Shown here: piece after piece, positions 31,650 through 45,481 of the stretch
How the letters are laid out: each line of letters opens with the position of its first letter
Position numbering within the stretch: the stretch's first letter is position 1
Program-made: the position numbers and the translations under genes
Source of the DNA: Proteus vulgaris
Lineage (GTDB): Bacteria; Pseudomonadota; Gammaproteobacteria; Enterobacterales; Enterobacteriaceae
Reading direction: 5' to 3'
Length of the DNA: 64,000 nucleotides
Assembly: GCF_023100685.1 (NCBI RefSeq)
Contig: NZ_CP090064.1
Location: 248,001-312,000, forward strand
Notes under the pieces: generated by a model
What the model was told of the DNA's origin: nothing
The model's input: the letters and a program-made list of their open reading frames with translations, nothing else
Databases searched by the model: none

Positions 31650-33092
31650 TTAGCGGTTATTGTACATATCTTTATACAGGTTAGTTTCAAAACGTACTAA
31701 ATAGGCGCGCCCTGCATTACGATTTTGCGTTGGTGGTGAATATGCAGAGACGTACTGAACAAAAGCAACTTTTTGTCCATTAGCTGTCGTCATAAAGCCA
31801 GCAAGATTATAGACCCCTTTTAGTGAACCCGTTTTGGCAGAAACTTTGCCATCGACACCTGCTTCATGAAAACCGCCTCGGTATTGTAATGTTCCATCGT
31901 GTCCAGAGAGGGGAAGCATAGTAATAAAGTTGAGTTCATTTTCGTGTTGCCCAATATATTGAAGGACTTGCATCATTGTTGCAGGTGAAATGAGGTTATG
32001 GCGAGAAAGACCTGAACCATCAACCATTACTGTATTACCTAAGTCAATTCCTGCTTTTTGTTTTAAAATCGCACGAGTTGCTTCCGCGCCTGAACGCCAC
32101 GTTCCAGCAACACCATAATATTCACGTCCAATGGTTCTAAATACAGTGTCTGCAATCATATTGTCAGACTCTTTTAACATTGTAGTAAGCAAGTTATGTA
32201 GAGGCTTAGATTGTGTTTGTGCTAATACAGTAACCGGTGCTTTAACGTAAGAGCGACGTTTTATATAGCCATCAAGTTCAATATTGGCTCTTTGTAACTC
32301 TTCTTTTAAAATTGTGCCAGCCCAATGCGCACCATCTTGAATAGAAAACATTAAAGGCACTGCATCGTCACGTTTAGGAATACATCCTGTTATTACATAG
32401 GTATTTAAATCACGGACAGTGACATCTAATTCGCAAAAACGAGTACGTGTTGAGCCTTTCTCATAAGTTTCAACTTCGCTTAAAACGGTAACTGGGTAAA
32501 ATGAAGCTTTGCGTATTGTGGCAATATCGCCATCTTTATTGCCACTTTGCAATAAGACAGAAAAACAGTTTTTATCAACAATTGCGGCACTAGGTGGCGC
32601 ACTAAAACATTGAGTCATATCATTCCAAACCCAACCAGGTGCTTTGTCATGACTCGAAAAAGCAGAAGTATCAATCAGCAAATCGCCACGGACTTTAGTG
32701 ATGCCGGATTGTTTTAATACCGCGACCATTCCTCTTAACTGTTGGCGAGTTAATGTTGGATCACCACTGAAACGAAAGATCAAATCTCCGTTGAGTTGAT
32801 CATTCTTTATTTTGCCTTCCGTCTCCATTGTTGTGGTGAATTGGTAATCACCCCCTAATTGAAGTAATGCCGCCAAGGCGGTGACCACTTTTTGAGTACT
32901 GGCAGGAAGAGCTAATTGATCTGCATGATAATTGAGATTAGGAGAAGCTGCGCCCACAGGCTGGGTAATCAAACCCACTTGTGTTCCTTCAGGAAGAAGG
33001 GATGTATAGTTTTCAACGGGTATTGCTTGGGTTGAAAAACTGATGATACTTAATGTGTAAAGTATCCGTCGAAATGTTGATAATAAGCGCAT
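31650..33092 (-). CDS. dacB: D-Ala-D-Ala carboxypeptidase/endopeptidase DacB (PBP4)
   Basis: 480 residues. Signal peptide about 1-23 (IISFSTQA followed by IPVENY). The active-site motifs of a class C penicillin-binding protein are LPASTQKVVTALAAL (SxxK, Ser about 61), MLKESDNMIADTVF (SDN, about 307) and VSAKTGSLKGVYNLAGF (KTG, about 419). PBP4 trims and cleaves peptidoglycan cross-links in the periplasm. Position between obgE and greA is as in E. coli. Confidence 0.95.
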   Translation of the reverse strand: MRLLSTFRRILYTLSIISFSTQAIPVENYTSLLPEGTQVGLITQPVGAASPNLNYHADQLALPASTQKVVTALAALLQLGGDYQFTTTMETEGKIKNDQLNGDLIFRFSGDPTLTRQQLRGMVAVLKQSGITKVRGDLLIDTSAFSSHDKAPGWVWNDMTQCFSAPPSAAIVDKNCFSVLLQSGNKDGDIATIRKASFYPVTVLSEVETYEKGSTRTRFCELDVTVRDLNTYVITGCIPKRDDAVPLMFSIQDGAHWAGTILKEELQRANIELDGYIKRRSYVKAPVTVLAQTQSKPLHNLLTTMLKESDNMIADTVFRTIGREYYGVAGTWRSGAEATRAILKQKAGIDLGNTVMVDGSGLSRHNLISPATMMQVLQYIGQHENELNFITMLPLSGHDGTLQYRGGFHEAGVDGKVSAKTGSLKGVYNLAGFMTTANGQKVAFVQYVSAYSPPTQNRNAGRAYLVRFETNLYKDMYNNR

Positions 33093-33500
33093 AATTTCTC
33101 TGTCCGTGACTATAGCGTACTAACGTTACAGTATTGATTGCCAGAGGCTAATACTAAAGGGCAATGAGGGCAAAAGTAAACGATATAACGAGCGATTACT
33201 GCATTATCAGAAAATATCTGTTTATTGATTTATAAAGAAAGATAAGGCGTGAAGCAATGCGTCTGTTGTGTTAGATTTAGTTTTAGGTCTGGGGGCTAAG
33301 TTTGCTTCCCAACAGCATGAATAAGGGAATAAACGTCTTTCCTTATTCACCGAACATATGTAGAGACAGGCCCAATTTAAGGTTGCCTGTGTCTTTTTTT
33401 GTCTTGAGAAGAGTAAATAGATCCTTTTCTCTGTGTTGTTAGTATAAAAAATCAGGATGATACCTATTTTTTATTAGGAATAGTATTGAGGTATTAACAC
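33093..33500. other. dacB-greA intergenic region with structured leader
   Basis: 408 bases. It contains two successive hairpins upstream of greA: GAATAAGG ... CCTTATTC (33319-33348), then ACAGGC ... GCCTGT with a T-run (33364-33400). A further AT-rich stretch leads to greA. In E. coli the greA leader yields the small RNA GraL ending at such a terminator. Confidence 0.6.
33364..33400 (+). terminator. Terminator in the greA leader (GraL-like)
   Basis: GACAGGC-CCAATTTAAGGTT-GCCTGTGTC followed by TTTTTTT, 100 bases before greA. The location suggests transcription attenuation producing a short leader RNA. Confidence 0.65.
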
Positions 33501-33977
33501 ATGAATCAGATCCCTATGACCGTTCTTGGTGCGGAAAAACTACGCGAAGAGCTGGAATATTTAAAAAGTGTTCGTCGTCCCGAAATTATCGCGGCTATTG
33601 CAGAAGCGCGTGAGCACGGAGACTTAAAAGAAAACGCAGAATATCATGCAGCAAGAGAGCAACAAGGTTTCTGTGAAGGGCGAGTACAAGAAATTGAAGC
33701 AAAATTATCAAATGCTCAGGTCATTGATATTACTAAGATGAATAACAATGGCCGTATTATTTTTGGTTCAACAGTGACTCTGTTAAATGTTGAAACTGAA
33801 GAAGAGCAGACCTACCGCATTGTGGGTGATGATGAAGCAAACATTAAAGTTAACTTAATCTCTGTAAATTCACCGATTGCGCGTGGGTTAATTGGTAAAG
33901 AGTTAGATGATGTTGTTGTTATCACAACACCGGGTGGACAAGTTGAGTACGAAGTTTTAAACGTAGAATACATTTAA
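33501..33977 (+). CDS. greA: Transcription elongation factor GreA
   Basis: 158 residues. An N-terminal coiled coil (about 1-75) has the tip motif [20 protein letters not shown], whose acidic residues act at the RNA polymerase active site. A C-terminal FKBP-like domain follows ([36 protein letters not shown]). It stimulates cleavage of backtracked RNA. Its own long leader suggests attenuation. Confidence 0.98.
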   Translation: MNQIPMTVLGAEKLREELEYLKSVRRPEIIAAIAEAREHGDLKENAEYHAAREQQGFCEGRVQEIEAKLSNAQVIDITKMNNNGRIIFGSTVTLLNVETEEEQTYRIVGDDEANIKVNLISVNSPIARGLIGKELDDVVVITTPGGQVEYEVLNVEYI

Positions 33978-34029
33978 TTTATAATTTTACGTTTCTATAG
34001 AAAACTAGGCTGCTATCCTGTGGTAATAT

Positions 34030-34056
34030 AAAAAAGGCCTTAAAAGGCCTTTTTTG
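34030..34056. terminator. Bidirectional terminator, greA/yhbY
   Basis: AAAAAAGGCCTT-AA-AAGGCCTTTTTT, near-perfect palindrome. Confidence 0.9.
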
Positions 34057-34098
34057 CCATAGAGTTACTTATGGCATTTTTATATAAAGATACAAGTA

Positions 34099-34392
34099 TT
34101 ATTTCGGTAAAATAATCTTGCGTGCTTCTGAAGGACGATAAAGAACAAGAATTTTTCCGATTACTTGTACATTCTGTGCACCGCTTTCGCGTACAATCGC
34201 TGCCACGATCAAGTTTTTAACATCTCGATCTTCGCCTGCGATTTTGACTTTGATAAGCTCATGGTGTGCCAGAGCGAGTTCAATTTCTGCAAGAACGCCT
34301 TCAGTCAACCCGTTGTTACCAATCATAACGACTGGATTCAGGTGATGAGCGAGCCCTTTCAGGTGTTGAATTTGTTTTTTGTTAAGAGTCAT
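34099..34392 (-). CDS. yhbY: CRM-domain RNA-binding protein YhbY
   Basis: 97 residues from MTLNKKQIQHLKGLAHHLNP, matching E. coli YhbY; an upstream start at 34425 would add 11 unsupported residues. CRM/YhbY fold with the GNNGLTEGVLAEIELAL loop. It associates with pre-50S particles. Divergent from rlmE. Confidence 0.95.
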   Translation of the reverse strand: MTLNKKQIQHLKGLAHHLNPVVMIGNNGLTEGVLAEIELALAHHELIKVKIAGEDRDVKNLIVAAIVRESGAQNVQVIGKILVLYRPSEARKIILPK

Positions 34393-34537
34393 CATTAATT
34401 TTTGCTTTGTTGGGATTGAAAACACACTATTCTAACGCCATCTCTCACTTATCACCATAAAATGTCGTTAAGACGAGGTTAAATGAGTGAAAGAGTAAAA
34501 ATTTTGATAGCTAAGTGTATGATAGTTGGAAAACGCA

Positions 34538-35167
34538 ATGGCCAATAAGAAACGTTCTGCAAGCTCTAGCCGCTGGTTACAAGAACATTTTAGTGATAAA
34601 TATGTTCAGCAAGCAAAGAAAAAAGGGTTTCGCTCTCGTGCTTGGTTTAAACTGGAAGAAATTCAGCAAAGTGACAATATCTTTAAACCAGGTATGACCG
34701 TTGTCGATTTAGGGGCAGCCCCAGGTGGGTGGTCTCAATATGTTGTACAGCAGTTAGGAAGTAAAGGTCGAATCATCGCATGTGACCTTTTGCCTATGGA
34801 TCCTATCGTCGGAGTCGATTTCCTTCAAGGCGATTTTCGTGATGAACTTGTGTTGAAGGCATTGCTTGATAGAGTAGGTGAAAATAAAGTCCAGGTTGTC
34901 ATGTCTGACATGGCTCCAAACATGAGCGGTACACCCGCGGTCGATATCCCTCGATCCATGTATTTAGTAGAGTTAGCGCTTGATATGTGTCGTGATGTAC
35001 TGGCTCCCGGGGGAAGTTTTATTGTCAAGGTGTTTCAGGGAGAAGGCTTTGATGAGTACCTGGGGCAAATACGCTCCCTGTTTACGAAAGTGAAAGTTCG
35101 TAAACCAGACGCTTCGCGGTCTCGTTCTCGTGAGGTATATATTGTAGCCACAGGGCGTAAACTTTAG
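34538..35167 (+). CDS. rlmE: 23S rRNA U2552 2'-O-methyltransferase RlmE (FtsJ)
   Basis: 209 residues from [20 protein letters not shown], the E. coli length. The SAM motif is [15 protein letters not shown] (about 53-67). The catalytic set is Lys in SRAWFKL, Asp in [11 protein letters not shown], Lys in [11 protein letters not shown] and Glu in [10 protein letters not shown]. It methylates the A-loop of 23S rRNA and helps heat-shock survival. In operon with ftsH. Confidence 0.97.
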   Translation: MANKKRSASSSRWLQEHFSDKYVQQAKKKGFRSRAWFKLEEIQQSDNIFKPGMTVVDLGAAPGGWSQYVVQQLGSKGRIIACDLLPMDPIVGVDFLQGDFRDELVLKALLDRVGENKVQVVMSDMAPNMSGTPAVDIPRSMYLVELALDMCRDVLAPGGSFIVKVFQGEGFDEYLGQIRSLFTKVKVRKPDASRSRSREVYIVATGRKL

Positions 35168-35214
35168 TACCCTAAAGCTATTTGTTAACACAGTTGTAAT
35201 ATGAGGTTAATCCC

Positions 35215-37161
35215 TTGAGTGACATGGCGAAAAACCTGATCCTCTGGCTAGTTATTGCAGTCGTTTTGATGTCATTATTCCAGAGCTTCGGACCCAGCGA
35301 TTCGAATAGTCGTAAGGTGGATTACTCTACCTTTATCAATGAGTTAACTAATAACCAATTACGCGAGGTCAGCATAAGTGGTTATGATATTAATGTAACT
35401 AAAACAGATAACTCAAAGTACAGCACGTATATGCCTATGCGTGATGACAACCTGCTGACCACTTTAATGAACCGTAATGTAAAAGTAACAGGTGAACCAC
35501 TTGAAGGCCAAAGCCTTCTGACTCAAATTTTTGTGTCTTGGTTCCCAATGCTATTACTTATTGGTCTTTGGATTTTCTTTATGCGCCAAATGCAAGGTGG
35601 TGGCGGTAAAGGTGCGATGTCTTTCGGTAAAAGCAAGGCTCGCATGTTGACAGAAGACCAAATCAAAACAACCTTTGCTGATGTTGCAGGTTGTGATGAA
35701 GCAAAAGAAGAAGTAAGCGAATTAGTTGAATATTTACGTGATCCGGGTCGCTTCCAGAAATTAGGGGGTAAAATCCCTAAAGGTATTCTGATGGTAGGGC
35801 CTCCTGGTACAGGTAAAACGTTATTAGCGAAAGCCATTGCAGGCGAAGCAAAAGTACCATTCTTCACCATTTCAGGTTCTGATTTCGTTGAAATGTTTGT
35901 GGGTGTTGGTGCTTCACGTGTTCGTGACATGTTCGAACAAGCTAAAAAAACCGCGCCTTGTATTATCTTTATCGATGAAATAGATGCCGTAGGGCGTCAA
36001 CGTGGTGCTGGTTTAGGTGGTGGTCATGATGAACGTGAACAAACATTGAACCAAATGCTTGTTGAAATGGATGGTTTTGAAGGAAATGAAGGAATTATCG
36101 TTATTGCGGCAACTAACCGCCCTGACGTTTTAGACCCTGCGTTACTCCGTCCTGGCCGTTTTGACCGTCAAGTGGTTGTAGGTTTACCTGATGTCCGTGG
36201 ACGTGAACAAATTCTTAAAGTCCATATGCGTCGCGTACCTTTATCACCAGATGTTGATCCTGCAATTCTAGCACGCGGTACACCGGGTTTCTCTGGTGCA
36301 GACTTAGCTAACTTAGTTAATGAGGCTGCTTTATTTGCTGCTCGTGGTAATAAACGTGTTGTTTCAATGGTCGAGTTTGAAAAAGCAAAAGATAAGATAA
36401 TGATGGGTGCGGAACGTCGTTCGATGGTGATGACGGAAGAACAAAAAGCATCAACAGCTTATCATGAAGCCGGTCACGCGATTATTGGACGTTTAGTACC
36501 AGAACATGATCCTGTGCATAAAGTGACGATTATTCCTCGCGGACGTGCATTAGGTGTGACTTTCTTCTTACCTGAAGGTGACCAAATCAGTGCTAGCCGT
36601 CAGAAATTAGAGAGCCAAATTTCAACACTGTATGGTGGACGCTTAGCAGAAGAAATTATTTATGGTGTTGAGCATGTTTCTACAGGTGCCTCTAACGACA
36701 TTAAAGTAGCAACAAATATTGCACGTAACATGGTGACACAGTGGGGTTTCTCTGAAAAATTAGGGCCATTACTGTATGCAGAAGAAGACGGCGAAGTATT
36801 CTTAGGTCGTTCTGTTGCGAAAGCGCAACATATGTCTGATGAAACTGCTCGTACTATTGATGAAGAAATTAAAGCTATCGTTGATCGTAACTACGTTCGT
36901 GCTCGTCAGATCTTGATGGATAATCTTGATATTCTTCATTCAATGAAAGATGCGCTGATGACTTATGAAACTATCGATGCACCTCAAATTGATGATTTAA
37001 TGAATCGTCGTGATGTTCGCCCACCTGCAGGTTGGGAAGGCAGTAATGGCAATAGTAATGCAACAACTACTGCCCAGCCGACACAAACGCATGTGGCAAG
37101 TGAGCCAAAAGATAAGTCTGAGTCAGAAAGTGATACGCCTTCTGATAAAAATACTCACTAA
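35215..37161 (+). CDS. ftsH: ATP-dependent zinc metalloprotease FtsH
   Basis: 648 residues from TTG. GAGG (35203-35206) lies 8 bases before this TTG but 17 before the ATG at 35224, which favours TTG. Two membrane helices (about 7-27 and 101-122) flank a periplasmic domain. The AAA module has Walker A GPPGTGKT, Walker [12 protein letters not shown] and an SRH; HEAGH is the zinc site (about 420). The C-terminal tail is Ser/Thr/Asp-rich. FtsH degrades LpxC, sigma-32, SecY and other targets. Essential in E. coli. Confidence 0.97.
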   Translation: MSDMAKNLILWLVIAVVLMSLFQSFGPSDSNSRKVDYSTFINELTNNQLREVSISGYDINVTKTDNSKYSTYMPMRDDNLLTTLMNRNVKVTGEPLEGQSLLTQIFVSWFPMLLLIGLWIFFMRQMQGGGGKGAMSFGKSKARMLTEDQIKTTFADVAGCDEAKEEVSELVEYLRDPGRFQKLGGKIPKGILMVGPPGTGKTLLAKAIAGEAKVPFFTISGSDFVEMFVGVGASRVRDMFEQAKKTAPCIIFIDEIDAVGRQRGAGLGGGHDEREQTLNQMLVEMDGFEGNEGIIVIAATNRPDVLDPALLRPGRFDRQVVVGLPDVRGREQILKVHMRRVPLSPDVDPAILARGTPGFSGADLANLVNEAALFAARGNKRVVSMVEFEKAKDKIMMGAERRSMVMTEEQKASTAYHEAGHAIIGRLVPEHDPVHKVTIIPRGRALGVTFFLPEGDQISASRQKLESQISTLYGGRLAEEIIYGVEHVSTGASNDIKVATNIARNMVTQWGFSEKLGPLLYAEEDGEVFLGRSVAKAQHMSDETARTIDEEIKAIVDRNYVRARQILMDNLDILHSMKDALMTYETIDAPQIDDLMNRRDVRPPAGWEGSNGNSNATTTAQPTQTHVASEPKDKSESESDTPSDKNTH

Positions 37162-37200
37162 TCCTTATTGGGTTATACATATTGAGTAAGCTATAAATAC

Positions 37201-37227
37201 AAACCCCAGGCTTCTGGGGTTTTTTTA
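37201..37227 (+). terminator. Terminator between ftsH and folP
   Basis: AACCCCAG-GCTT-CTGGGGTTTTTTT; folP starts 16 bases later, so it may act as an attenuator. Confidence 0.85.
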
Positions 37228-37243
37228 TGAAGGTATCAATGAA

Positions 37244-38086
37244 ATGAAATTAATTGCTAGAGGAAGAGAACTTAATTTATCAACACCTCAAGTTATGGGG
37301 ATTTTGAATGTCACTCCGGATTCTTTCTCTGATGGTGGCACTCATAATTCACTTAATGATGCGGTTAACCACGCAGCAAAATTAATTACTGAAGGGGCTT
37401 CTATCATCGATATAGGTGGTGAATCGACAAGACCTGGTGCAAATGATGTCTCTATAGATGAAGAGTTACAACGTGTTGTTCCTGTTGTTGAAGCTATTCG
37501 TAAGCGTTTTGATGTTTGGATTTCTGTTGATACATCTAAAGCTCAAGTGATTACTGAATCGGCAAATGTAGGGGCTTCAATTATCAATGATATTCGCTCT
37601 TTACAAGAACCAGGAGCGCTTGAAGCCGCAGCTAAAACGGGTTTACCTGTGTGTATTATGCATATGCAAGGTGACCCTAAAACTATGCAACAATCACCAC
37701 ATTATGAGAATGTGATGATAGATGTGGATTGTTTTTTACGAGAAAATATTCAACGTTGCGTTGATGCTGGTATTGAAAAAAATCAAATTATTCTTGATCC
37801 AGGGTTCGGCTTTGGTAAAAATTTAGCGCATAATTACCAATTATTAGCGCACTTAAGTGAACTTCATCACTTTGGTCTACCTATACTTGCTGGGATGTCA
37901 CGCAAATCAATGGTTGGACAACTATTGAATGTGCCACCACAAGAGCGTGTTGCTGGTAGCGTGGCCTGTGCTGTCATTGCGGCAATGCAAGGCGCACAAA
38001 TTATTCGTGTACACGATGTTAAAGAGACAGTTGATGCGATGAAAGTCGTACAAGCGACTCTTTCTGCAAAGGAAAATAATGAATGA
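37244..38086 (+). CDS. folP: Dihydropteroate synthase
   Basis: 280 residues, TIM-barrel pterin-binding enzyme: [15 protein letters not shown] (about 18), [12 protein letters not shown] (about 60), [20 protein letters not shown] and GMSRKSMVG. It joins p-aminobenzoate to the pterin precursor of folate and is the sulfonamide target. It overlaps glmM by 4 bases (ATGA). Confidence 0.97.
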   Translation: MKLIARGRELNLSTPQVMGILNVTPDSFSDGGTHNSLNDAVNHAAKLITEGASIIDIGGESTRPGANDVSIDEELQRVVPVVEAIRKRFDVWISVDTSKAQVITESANVGASIINDIRSLQEPGALEAAAKTGLPVCIMHMQGDPKTMQQSPHYENVMIDVDCFLRENIQRCVDAGIEKNQIILDPGFGFGKNLAHNYQLLAHLSELHHFGLPILAGMSRKSMVGQLLNVPPQERVAGSVACAVIAAMQGAQIIRVHDVKETVDAMKVVQATLSAKENNE

Positions 38087-39420
38087 GCGAACGTAAATAC
38101 TTTGGAACAGATGGTATCCGTGGAAAAGTAGGTGATAGTCCAATTACACCTGATTTTGTATTAAAACTGGGTTGGGCTGCGGGCAAAGTATTAGCACGTC
38201 ATGGCTCTCGTAAAATCATTATTGGTAAAGACACACGAATTTCAGGCTATATGCTGGAGTCTGCATTAGAAGCCGGTTTAGCGGCTGCGGGATTATCAGC
38301 CTCATTTACAGGGCCAATGCCAACACCTGCGGTTGCTTATTTAACTCGCACATTTCGCGCTGAAGCAGGGATTGTGATTTCAGCTTCTCATAACCCTTAT
38401 TACGATAATGGGATCAAATTTTTCTCTATTGACGGTACAAAATTACCAGATGAAGTAGAAGAAGCCATTGAAGCAGAAATGGAAAAGCCGATTACTTGTG
38501 TTGAATCAGCAGAGCTGGGTCGAGCAAATCGTATCGTGGATGCAGCAGGTCGTTATATTGAATTTTGTAAAGGCACATTCCCTAACGAAAACAATCTTAA
38601 TGGCTTAAAAGTGGTTGTTGATTGTGCACATGGTGCAACATACCACATTGCACCTAATGTATTTCGTGAATTAGGCGCGGAAGTTATTACGATTGGTTGT
38701 GAACCAACGGGGATTAATATAAATGCTGAATGTGGCGCAACCGATGTTCGTATGTTGCAACAACGTGTACTTGAAGAAGGTGCAGACGTTGGTTTAGCAT
38801 TCGATGGTGACGGTGACCGTATTATTATGGTTGACCATCAAGGCTTAAAAGTTGATGGTGACCAGATTCTCTATATTATTGCGAGAGAAGCGTTGCGCCA
38901 AGGGCAATTACGTGGTGGTGCTGTTGGTACACTGATGAGTAATATGGGATTGGAAATTGCACTTAAGCAACTAGGTATTCCTTTTGTACGAGCTAAAGTG
39001 GGTGACCGCTATGTGCTTGAAAAATTACAAGAGAAAGGCTGGCGTTTAGGTGCTGAAAACTCAGGCCACATTATTTTATTAGATAAAACAACCACTGGTG
39101 ATGGCATTGTTGCAGGCTTACAAGTTTTAAGTGCAATGGTTCGTAATCATATGAGTTTGCATGATTTATGCAGTGGCATGAAACTATTACCTCAAATTTT
39201 AGTGAATGTTCGCTTCACAGGAAGTCATGATCCATTACAAACGCCTGAAGTTCAGAAAGTCGCTAAAGCGGTTGAAGAAGAACTTGCAGGTAAAGGGCGT
39301 GTACTGTTACGTAAATCAGGCACAGAGCCTTTAATTCGAGTGATGGTTGAAGGCGAAAATGAAGAACAAGTTACAGCGATGGCTAATCGTATTGCTGACG
39401 CTGTGAAGCACGTAGGTTAA
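38083..39420 (+). CDS. glmM: Phosphoglucosamine mutase
   Basis: 445 residues. The active serine is in [18 protein letters not shown] (Ser about 102). The metal loop is [10 protein letters not shown] (about 239), the sugar loop GAENSGHI and the phosphate loop [12 protein letters not shown]. It converts glucosamine-6-P to glucosamine-1-P for peptidoglycan and LPS. Coupled to folP, followed by secG, as in E. coli. Confidence 0.98.
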   Translation: MSERKYFGTDGIRGKVGDSPITPDFVLKLGWAAGKVLARHGSRKIIIGKDTRISGYMLESALEAGLAAAGLSASFTGPMPTPAVAYLTRTFRAEAGIVISASHNPYYDNGIKFFSIDGTKLPDEVEEAIEAEMEKPITCVESAELGRANRIVDAAGRYIEFCKGTFPNENNLNGLKVVVDCAHGATYHIAPNVFRELGAEVITIGCEPTGININAECGATDVRMLQQRVLEEGADVGLAFDGDGDRIIMVDHQGLKVDGDQILYIIAREALRQGQLRGGAVGTLMSNMGLEIALKQLGIPFVRAKVGDRYVLEKLQEKGWRLGAENSGHIILLDKTTTGDGIVAGLQVLSAMVRNHMSLHDLCSGMKLLPQILVNVRFTGSHDPLQTPEVQKVAKAVEEELAGKGRVLLRKSGTEPLIRVMVEGENEEQVTAMANRIADAVKHVG

Positions 39421-39585
39421 TTGATGCTTTTTTCTTCAATCAATCACTTTGTCGCAAAATAACCTTGCTTGTCAGTTCAGCTTTGGTTAGTATTCACACC
39501 CGCTTAGTAAGGTCTTGAACTAAAGCGGGTGAAGCAATCGAAGGTTATCGTTAAGACGATAAGTTCCATAGAAAAGGTAACGCAA

Positions 39586-39930
39586 ATGTATACGGCACTC
39601 ATTGTTATTCTTATCATTGTAGCAACAGGGCTAGTTGGTCTGATCCTGTTACAGCAGGGTAAAGGTGCTGATATGGGCGCTTCTTTTGGTGCAGGTGCTT
39701 CCGGTACAGTATTTGGTTCAAGCGGTTCAGCTAACTTTATGACCCGTATGACCGCTGTTTTAGCAACAGCTTTTATTGTACTTGCCCTTATTTTAGGTAA
39801 TCTAAGTGCCAATAAAACTGTGCGTGAAGACAGCAAATGGATGTCTATCGAGCAGACTACAGAAGAAGCAAAAAAAGCTGAGCAATTAGCAGCGCCTGTA
39901 GCGCCAGCAAATACAGATATTCCGCAGTAA
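39586..39930 (+). CDS. secG: Protein-export membrane protein SecG
   Basis: 114 residues from MYTALIVILIIVATGLVGLI. Two membrane helices (about 2-24 and 54-73) flank the conserved loop QQGKGADMGASFGAGASG. The tail is Ala/Pro-rich. It is the accessory subunit of the SecYEG translocon. An in-frame start at 39529 is less likely. Confidence 0.97.
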   Translation: MYTALIVILIIVATGLVGLILLQQGKGADMGASFGAGASGTVFGSSGSANFMTRMTAVLATAFIVLALILGNLSANKTVREDSKWMSIEQTTEEAKKAEQLAAPVAPANTDIPQ

Positions 39931-39989
39931 ACTAAGTAAAGATTTAAATGAGATTGTTAATATTTACGCAATAACAGTCTCATTAAAGT

Positions 39990-40079
39990 GCCGAGGTGGT
40001 GAAATTGGTATACACGCTACCTTGAGGTGGTAGTGCCTATAAAACGGGCGTACGGGTTCAAGTCCCGTTCTCGGCACCA
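39990..40079 (+). tRNA. leuU: tRNA-Leu (anticodon GAG)
   Basis: 90 bases with encoded CCA. The acceptor stem GCCGAGG pairs with the 3' end, and CTACC-TTGAGGT-GGTAG is the anticodon arm with GAG. A long variable arm is typical of type II tRNA-Leu. It lies directly after secG, as leuU does in E. coli. Confidence 0.98.
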
Positions 40080-40139
40080 TTATTCCAGATAGCTTGCGTT
40101 TTGCTTGTTATCAGCGTAAAATTTGCCACGTTTTTCGAA

Positions 40140-40216
<77 letters not shown>

Positions 40217-40334
40217 CTTCTAACAATACAGCACTTTTCTCATTAATCATCTTTTTGAACCGATTATGATCCTGAGTGGAATGTGCCGTAAGAAGAGGTT
40301 ATTCTCGAATGGCAAGTTACAGGGTCCAGTTGCA

Positions 40335-42400
<2,066 letters not shown>

Positions 42401-42422
42401 CAACTGAGCAGGAAGGAACAGA

Positions 42423-45179
42423 ATGACAGATGAAACAGTAAAATCACTGGCAGAAGAGATTCAGACACCGGTTGAACGTTTGGTACAGCAGTTTGCTGAT
42501 GCCGGTATTAAGAAGACCGTCTCTGATTCTGTCTCCCAAAAAGAGAAAGAAACCTTACTGGCTTGGTTGAATCGTGATAAAGACGTCTCAACCAACCAAC
42601 CAGAAAAGTTAACGTTACAACGTAAAGTACGTAGTACGTTAAGTGTTCCTGGTACAGGTGGCAAAAGTAAATCAGTAGCCATCGAAGTCCGCAAAAAACG
42701 CACTTATGTGAACCGTGACGCCGTTGAAAAAGCGCAAGCGGATGAGCAAGCTCAGCGTGAAGCGGAAGAAAAGGCGCATCGCGAAGCCGAAGAAAAAGCC
42801 CAGCGCGAAGCACAAGAGAAAGCACAGCGCGAAGCTGAAGAAAAAGCAAAACGTGAAGCTGAAAAGGCAAAGAAAGACGCCGAAGAAAAAGCGAAACGTG
42901 AAGCTGAAGAAGCAAAACGTGAAGCAGCGGAATTAGCTAAGCGCGAAGCAGCGGAAAAAGATAAAGTGAAACAAAACGATAAACCAAAAGCTGATAAAGC
43001 AGCAGATCAGGAAAAAGCACGTCGCAATGCTGAACAGGCTGAACTGAAGCGTAAAACGGAAGAAGCACAGCGCCGTAAAGCAGAAGAAGAAGCACGAGTT
43101 GCAGCAGAAAAAGCACGTCTTTTAGCTGAAGAGAATGCTGAAAAATGGACTGCTGAACCTAAAGCACCAGAAACTGAAGGCTCAGACTATCATGTAACAA
43201 CATCACGTTATGCTCGTGATGCAGAAGATGAAAGTGATGCTGAAGTTGAAGGTGGCCGCGGTCGTGGTCGCAATGCCAAGGCTCCTCGTCCTAAGAAAAA
43301 CAACCGCCATTCTGAAAAAGCAGATCGTGAAGAAGCACGTGCTGCTGGTCGTACTAACAAGAAAGGTAAACGTAAAGGTAGCTCATTACAACAAGGCTTC
43401 AATAAGCCAGCAGCTGTTGTAAACCGTGATGTTATTATCGGTGAGACTATTTCTGTTGCTGAACTTGCTAACAAAATGGCAGTAAAAGGGTCTGAAGTTA
43501 TCAAAACCATGATGAAAATGGGTGCTATGGCAACCATTAACCAGGTTTTAGACCAAGAAACTGCACAGCTTGTTGCTGAAGAAATGGGTCACAAAGTTAT
43601 CTTACGTCGTGAAAACGAGTTAGAAGAACAAGTCATGAGTGATCGTGATACTGGCGAAGAAAGTGCTGTATCTCGTGCACCGGTTGTGACTATCATGGGT
43701 CACGTTGACCACGGTAAAACATCATTACTGGACTACATTCGTTCAACGAAAGTAGCATCAGGCGAAGCGGGTGGTATCACCCAGCATATCGGTGCTTACC
43801 ACGTTAAAACAGATAAAGGTGAAATCACCTTCCTAGACACCCCAGGTCACGCCGCGTTTACTTCAATGCGTGCTCGTGGTGCTCAGGTAACGGATATCGT
43901 TGTTCTGGTTGTTGCGGCAGATGATGGTGTAATGCCACAAACTATCGAAGCAATCCAACACGCAAAAGCTGCAAACGTACCCGTTGTTGTTGCTGTGAAC
44001 AAAATCGATAAACACGAAGCTGATCCTGATCGCGTGAAAACTGAACTGTCTCAATATGGCATCCTGCCAGAAGAGTGGGGCGGTGAAACTCAGTTTATGC
44101 ACGTATCTGCAAAACAAGGTTTAGGTATTGACGAACTGCTGGATGCGATTCTTTTACAAGCTGAAGTTCTTGAACTGAAAGCAGTTAAAGAAGGTATGGC
44201 AAGCGGTGTTGTTATCGAATCTTACCTCGATAAAGGCCGTGGCCCTGTGGCAACTATCCTTGTTCGTGAAGGTACGCTGAATAAAGGTGATATCGTTCTG
44301 TGTGGCTTCGAATACGGTCGTATTCGTGCAATGCGTAACGAATTAGGCCAAGACGTTCAATCTGCTGGCCCATCAATGCCTGTTGAGATTTTAGGTCTGT
44401 CTAACGTTCCTTCTGCAGGTGATGAAGCAACGGTTGTTCGTGATGAGAAGAAAGCGCGTGAAGTTGCATTATACCGTCAAGGTAAATTCCGCGATGTTAA
44501 ACTGGCTCGTCAGCAGAAATCTAAACTGGAAAACATGTTTGCTAACATGGAAGAAGGTAAAACTTCTGAACTGAACATCGTTCTGAAAACGGACGTTCAA
44601 GGTACTTGTGAAGCGATTACTGATGCATTAGTTAAACTGTCTACTAACGAAGTTAAACTGAAAATCATCGGTTCTGGCGTAGGTGGTATCACTGAAACTG
44701 ATGCAACATTAGCGGCTGCTTCTAACGCAATTATTCTTGGTTTCAACGTTCGTGCAGATGCATCTGCTCGCCGTATTATTGAACAAGAAAGTGTTGATTT
44801 ACGTTACTACTCCGTTATCTATAGCCTGATTGACGAAATCAAACTGGCAATGAGTGGTATGTTGGCACCTGAATATAAACAAGAAATCATGGGTCTTGCA
44901 GAAGTCCGTGATGTGTTTAAATCACCGAAATTCGGCGCGATTGCGGGCTGTATGGTGGTTGAAGGTAACATCAAACGTAATAACCCAATTCGTGTTCTAC
45001 GTGATAACGTGGTTATCTACGAAGGCGAACTTGAGTCACTACGTCGCTTTAAAGATGACGTCAACGAAGTGCGTAACGGCATGGAATGTGGTATCGGTGT
45101 GAAAAACTACAATGATGTTCGTGTTGGCGACATGATTGAAGTCTTCCAAGTTATCGAAATCAAACGTTCTATTGATTAA
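42423..45179 (+). CDS. infB: Translation initiation factor IF-2
   Basis: 918 residues. A small N-terminal IF2 domain is followed by a long charged Ala/Glu/Lys/Arg helix (about 100-240, many [13 protein letters not shown] repeats) and a basic linker. The GTPase domain has [11 protein letters not shown] (about 426), [15 protein letters not shown] and NKIDKHEAD. The C-terminal domains bind fMet-tRNA. E. coli infB has internal starts giving shorter forms; candidates exist here but none is proven. Confidence 0.98.
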   Translation: MTDETVKSLAEEIQTPVERLVQQFADAGIKKTVSDSVSQKEKETLLAWLNRDKDVSTNQPEKLTLQRKVRSTLSVPGTGGKSKSVAIEVRKKRTYVNRDAVEKAQADEQAQREAEEKAHREAEEKAQREAQEKAQREAEEKAKREAEKAKKDAEEKAKREAEEAKREAAELAKREAAEKDKVKQNDKPKADKAADQEKARRNAEQAELKRKTEEAQRRKAEEEARVAAEKARLLAEENAEKWTAEPKAPETEGSDYHVTTSRYARDAEDESDAEVEGGRGRGRNAKAPRPKKNNRHSEKADREEARAAGRTNKKGKRKGSSLQQGFNKPAAVVNRDVIIGETISVAELANKMAVKGSEVIKTMMKMGAMATINQVLDQETAQLVAEEMGHKVILRRENELEEQVMSDRDTGEESAVSRAPVVTIMGHVDHGKTSLLDYIRSTKVASGEAGGITQHIGAYHVKTDKGEITFLDTPGHAAFTSMRARGAQVTDIVVLVVAADDGVMPQTIEAIQHAKAANVPVVVAVNKIDKHEADPDRVKTELSQYGILPEEWGGETQFMHVSAKQGLGIDELLDAILLQAEVLELKAVKEGMASGVVIESYLDKGRGPVATILVREGTLNKGDIVLCGFEYGRIRAMRNELGQDVQSAGPSMPVEILGLSNVPSAGDEATVVRDEKKAREVALYRQGKFRDVKLARQQKSKLENMFANMEEGKTSELNIVLKTDVQGTCEAITDALVKLSTNEVKLKIIGSGVGGITETDATLAAASNAIILGFNVRADASARRIIEQESVDLRYYSVIYSLIDEIKLAMSGMLAPEYKQEIMGLAEVRDVFKSPKFGAIAGCMVVEGNIKRNNPIRVLRDNVVIYEGELESLRRFKDDVNEVRNGMECGIGVKNYNDVRVGDMIEVFQVIEIKRSID
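42760..43135 (+). repeat. Degenerate repeats in infB coding a charged helix
   Basis: Imperfect 24-base units encoding (A/K)REAEEKA-type heptads over about 370 bases. A similar region of variable length is known in enterobacterial infB and makes this part prone to length change. Confidence 0.7.
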
Positions 45180-45481
45180 TCTAGTACGTCTTGTTTTAAA
45201 AGGGAGCTTAACGGCTCCCTTCTTATTCCCTTCTTTGCTGTATTCTCTTTTATTTTCCTCTTCATTTTTCAACATAACCGAAATAGATTGGCTTTCAGTA
45301 ATTTATGAAAGTGAGATAACAGGGTAAAATAGCAACAAAGAAACATTTTATTTCTAAAGAAAGAAATCAGAGAAAGCGGTTGTTAAATACCACTTCATGT
45401 ATACTCTTTAGATATCATTGATTTTAGATCTGAATTAATAGTGACAATCAGGGCAATACCCTATTGTCAGGGAGAGATAAA
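45180..45481. other. infB-rbfA intergenic region
   Basis: 302 bases. It has a terminator-like hairpin GGGAGC-TTAACG-GCTCCC (about 45202-45219) with a pyrimidine tail, then AT-rich sequence with a -10-like TATACT near 45400. rbfA may therefore have its own promoter here as well as read-through from infB. Confidence 0.5.

Noticed and set aside
42508..42915. Minus-strand Leu-rich frame opposite infB
   Set aside because: It results from the repetitive Glu/Lys/Ala codons of IF-2 on the other strand.
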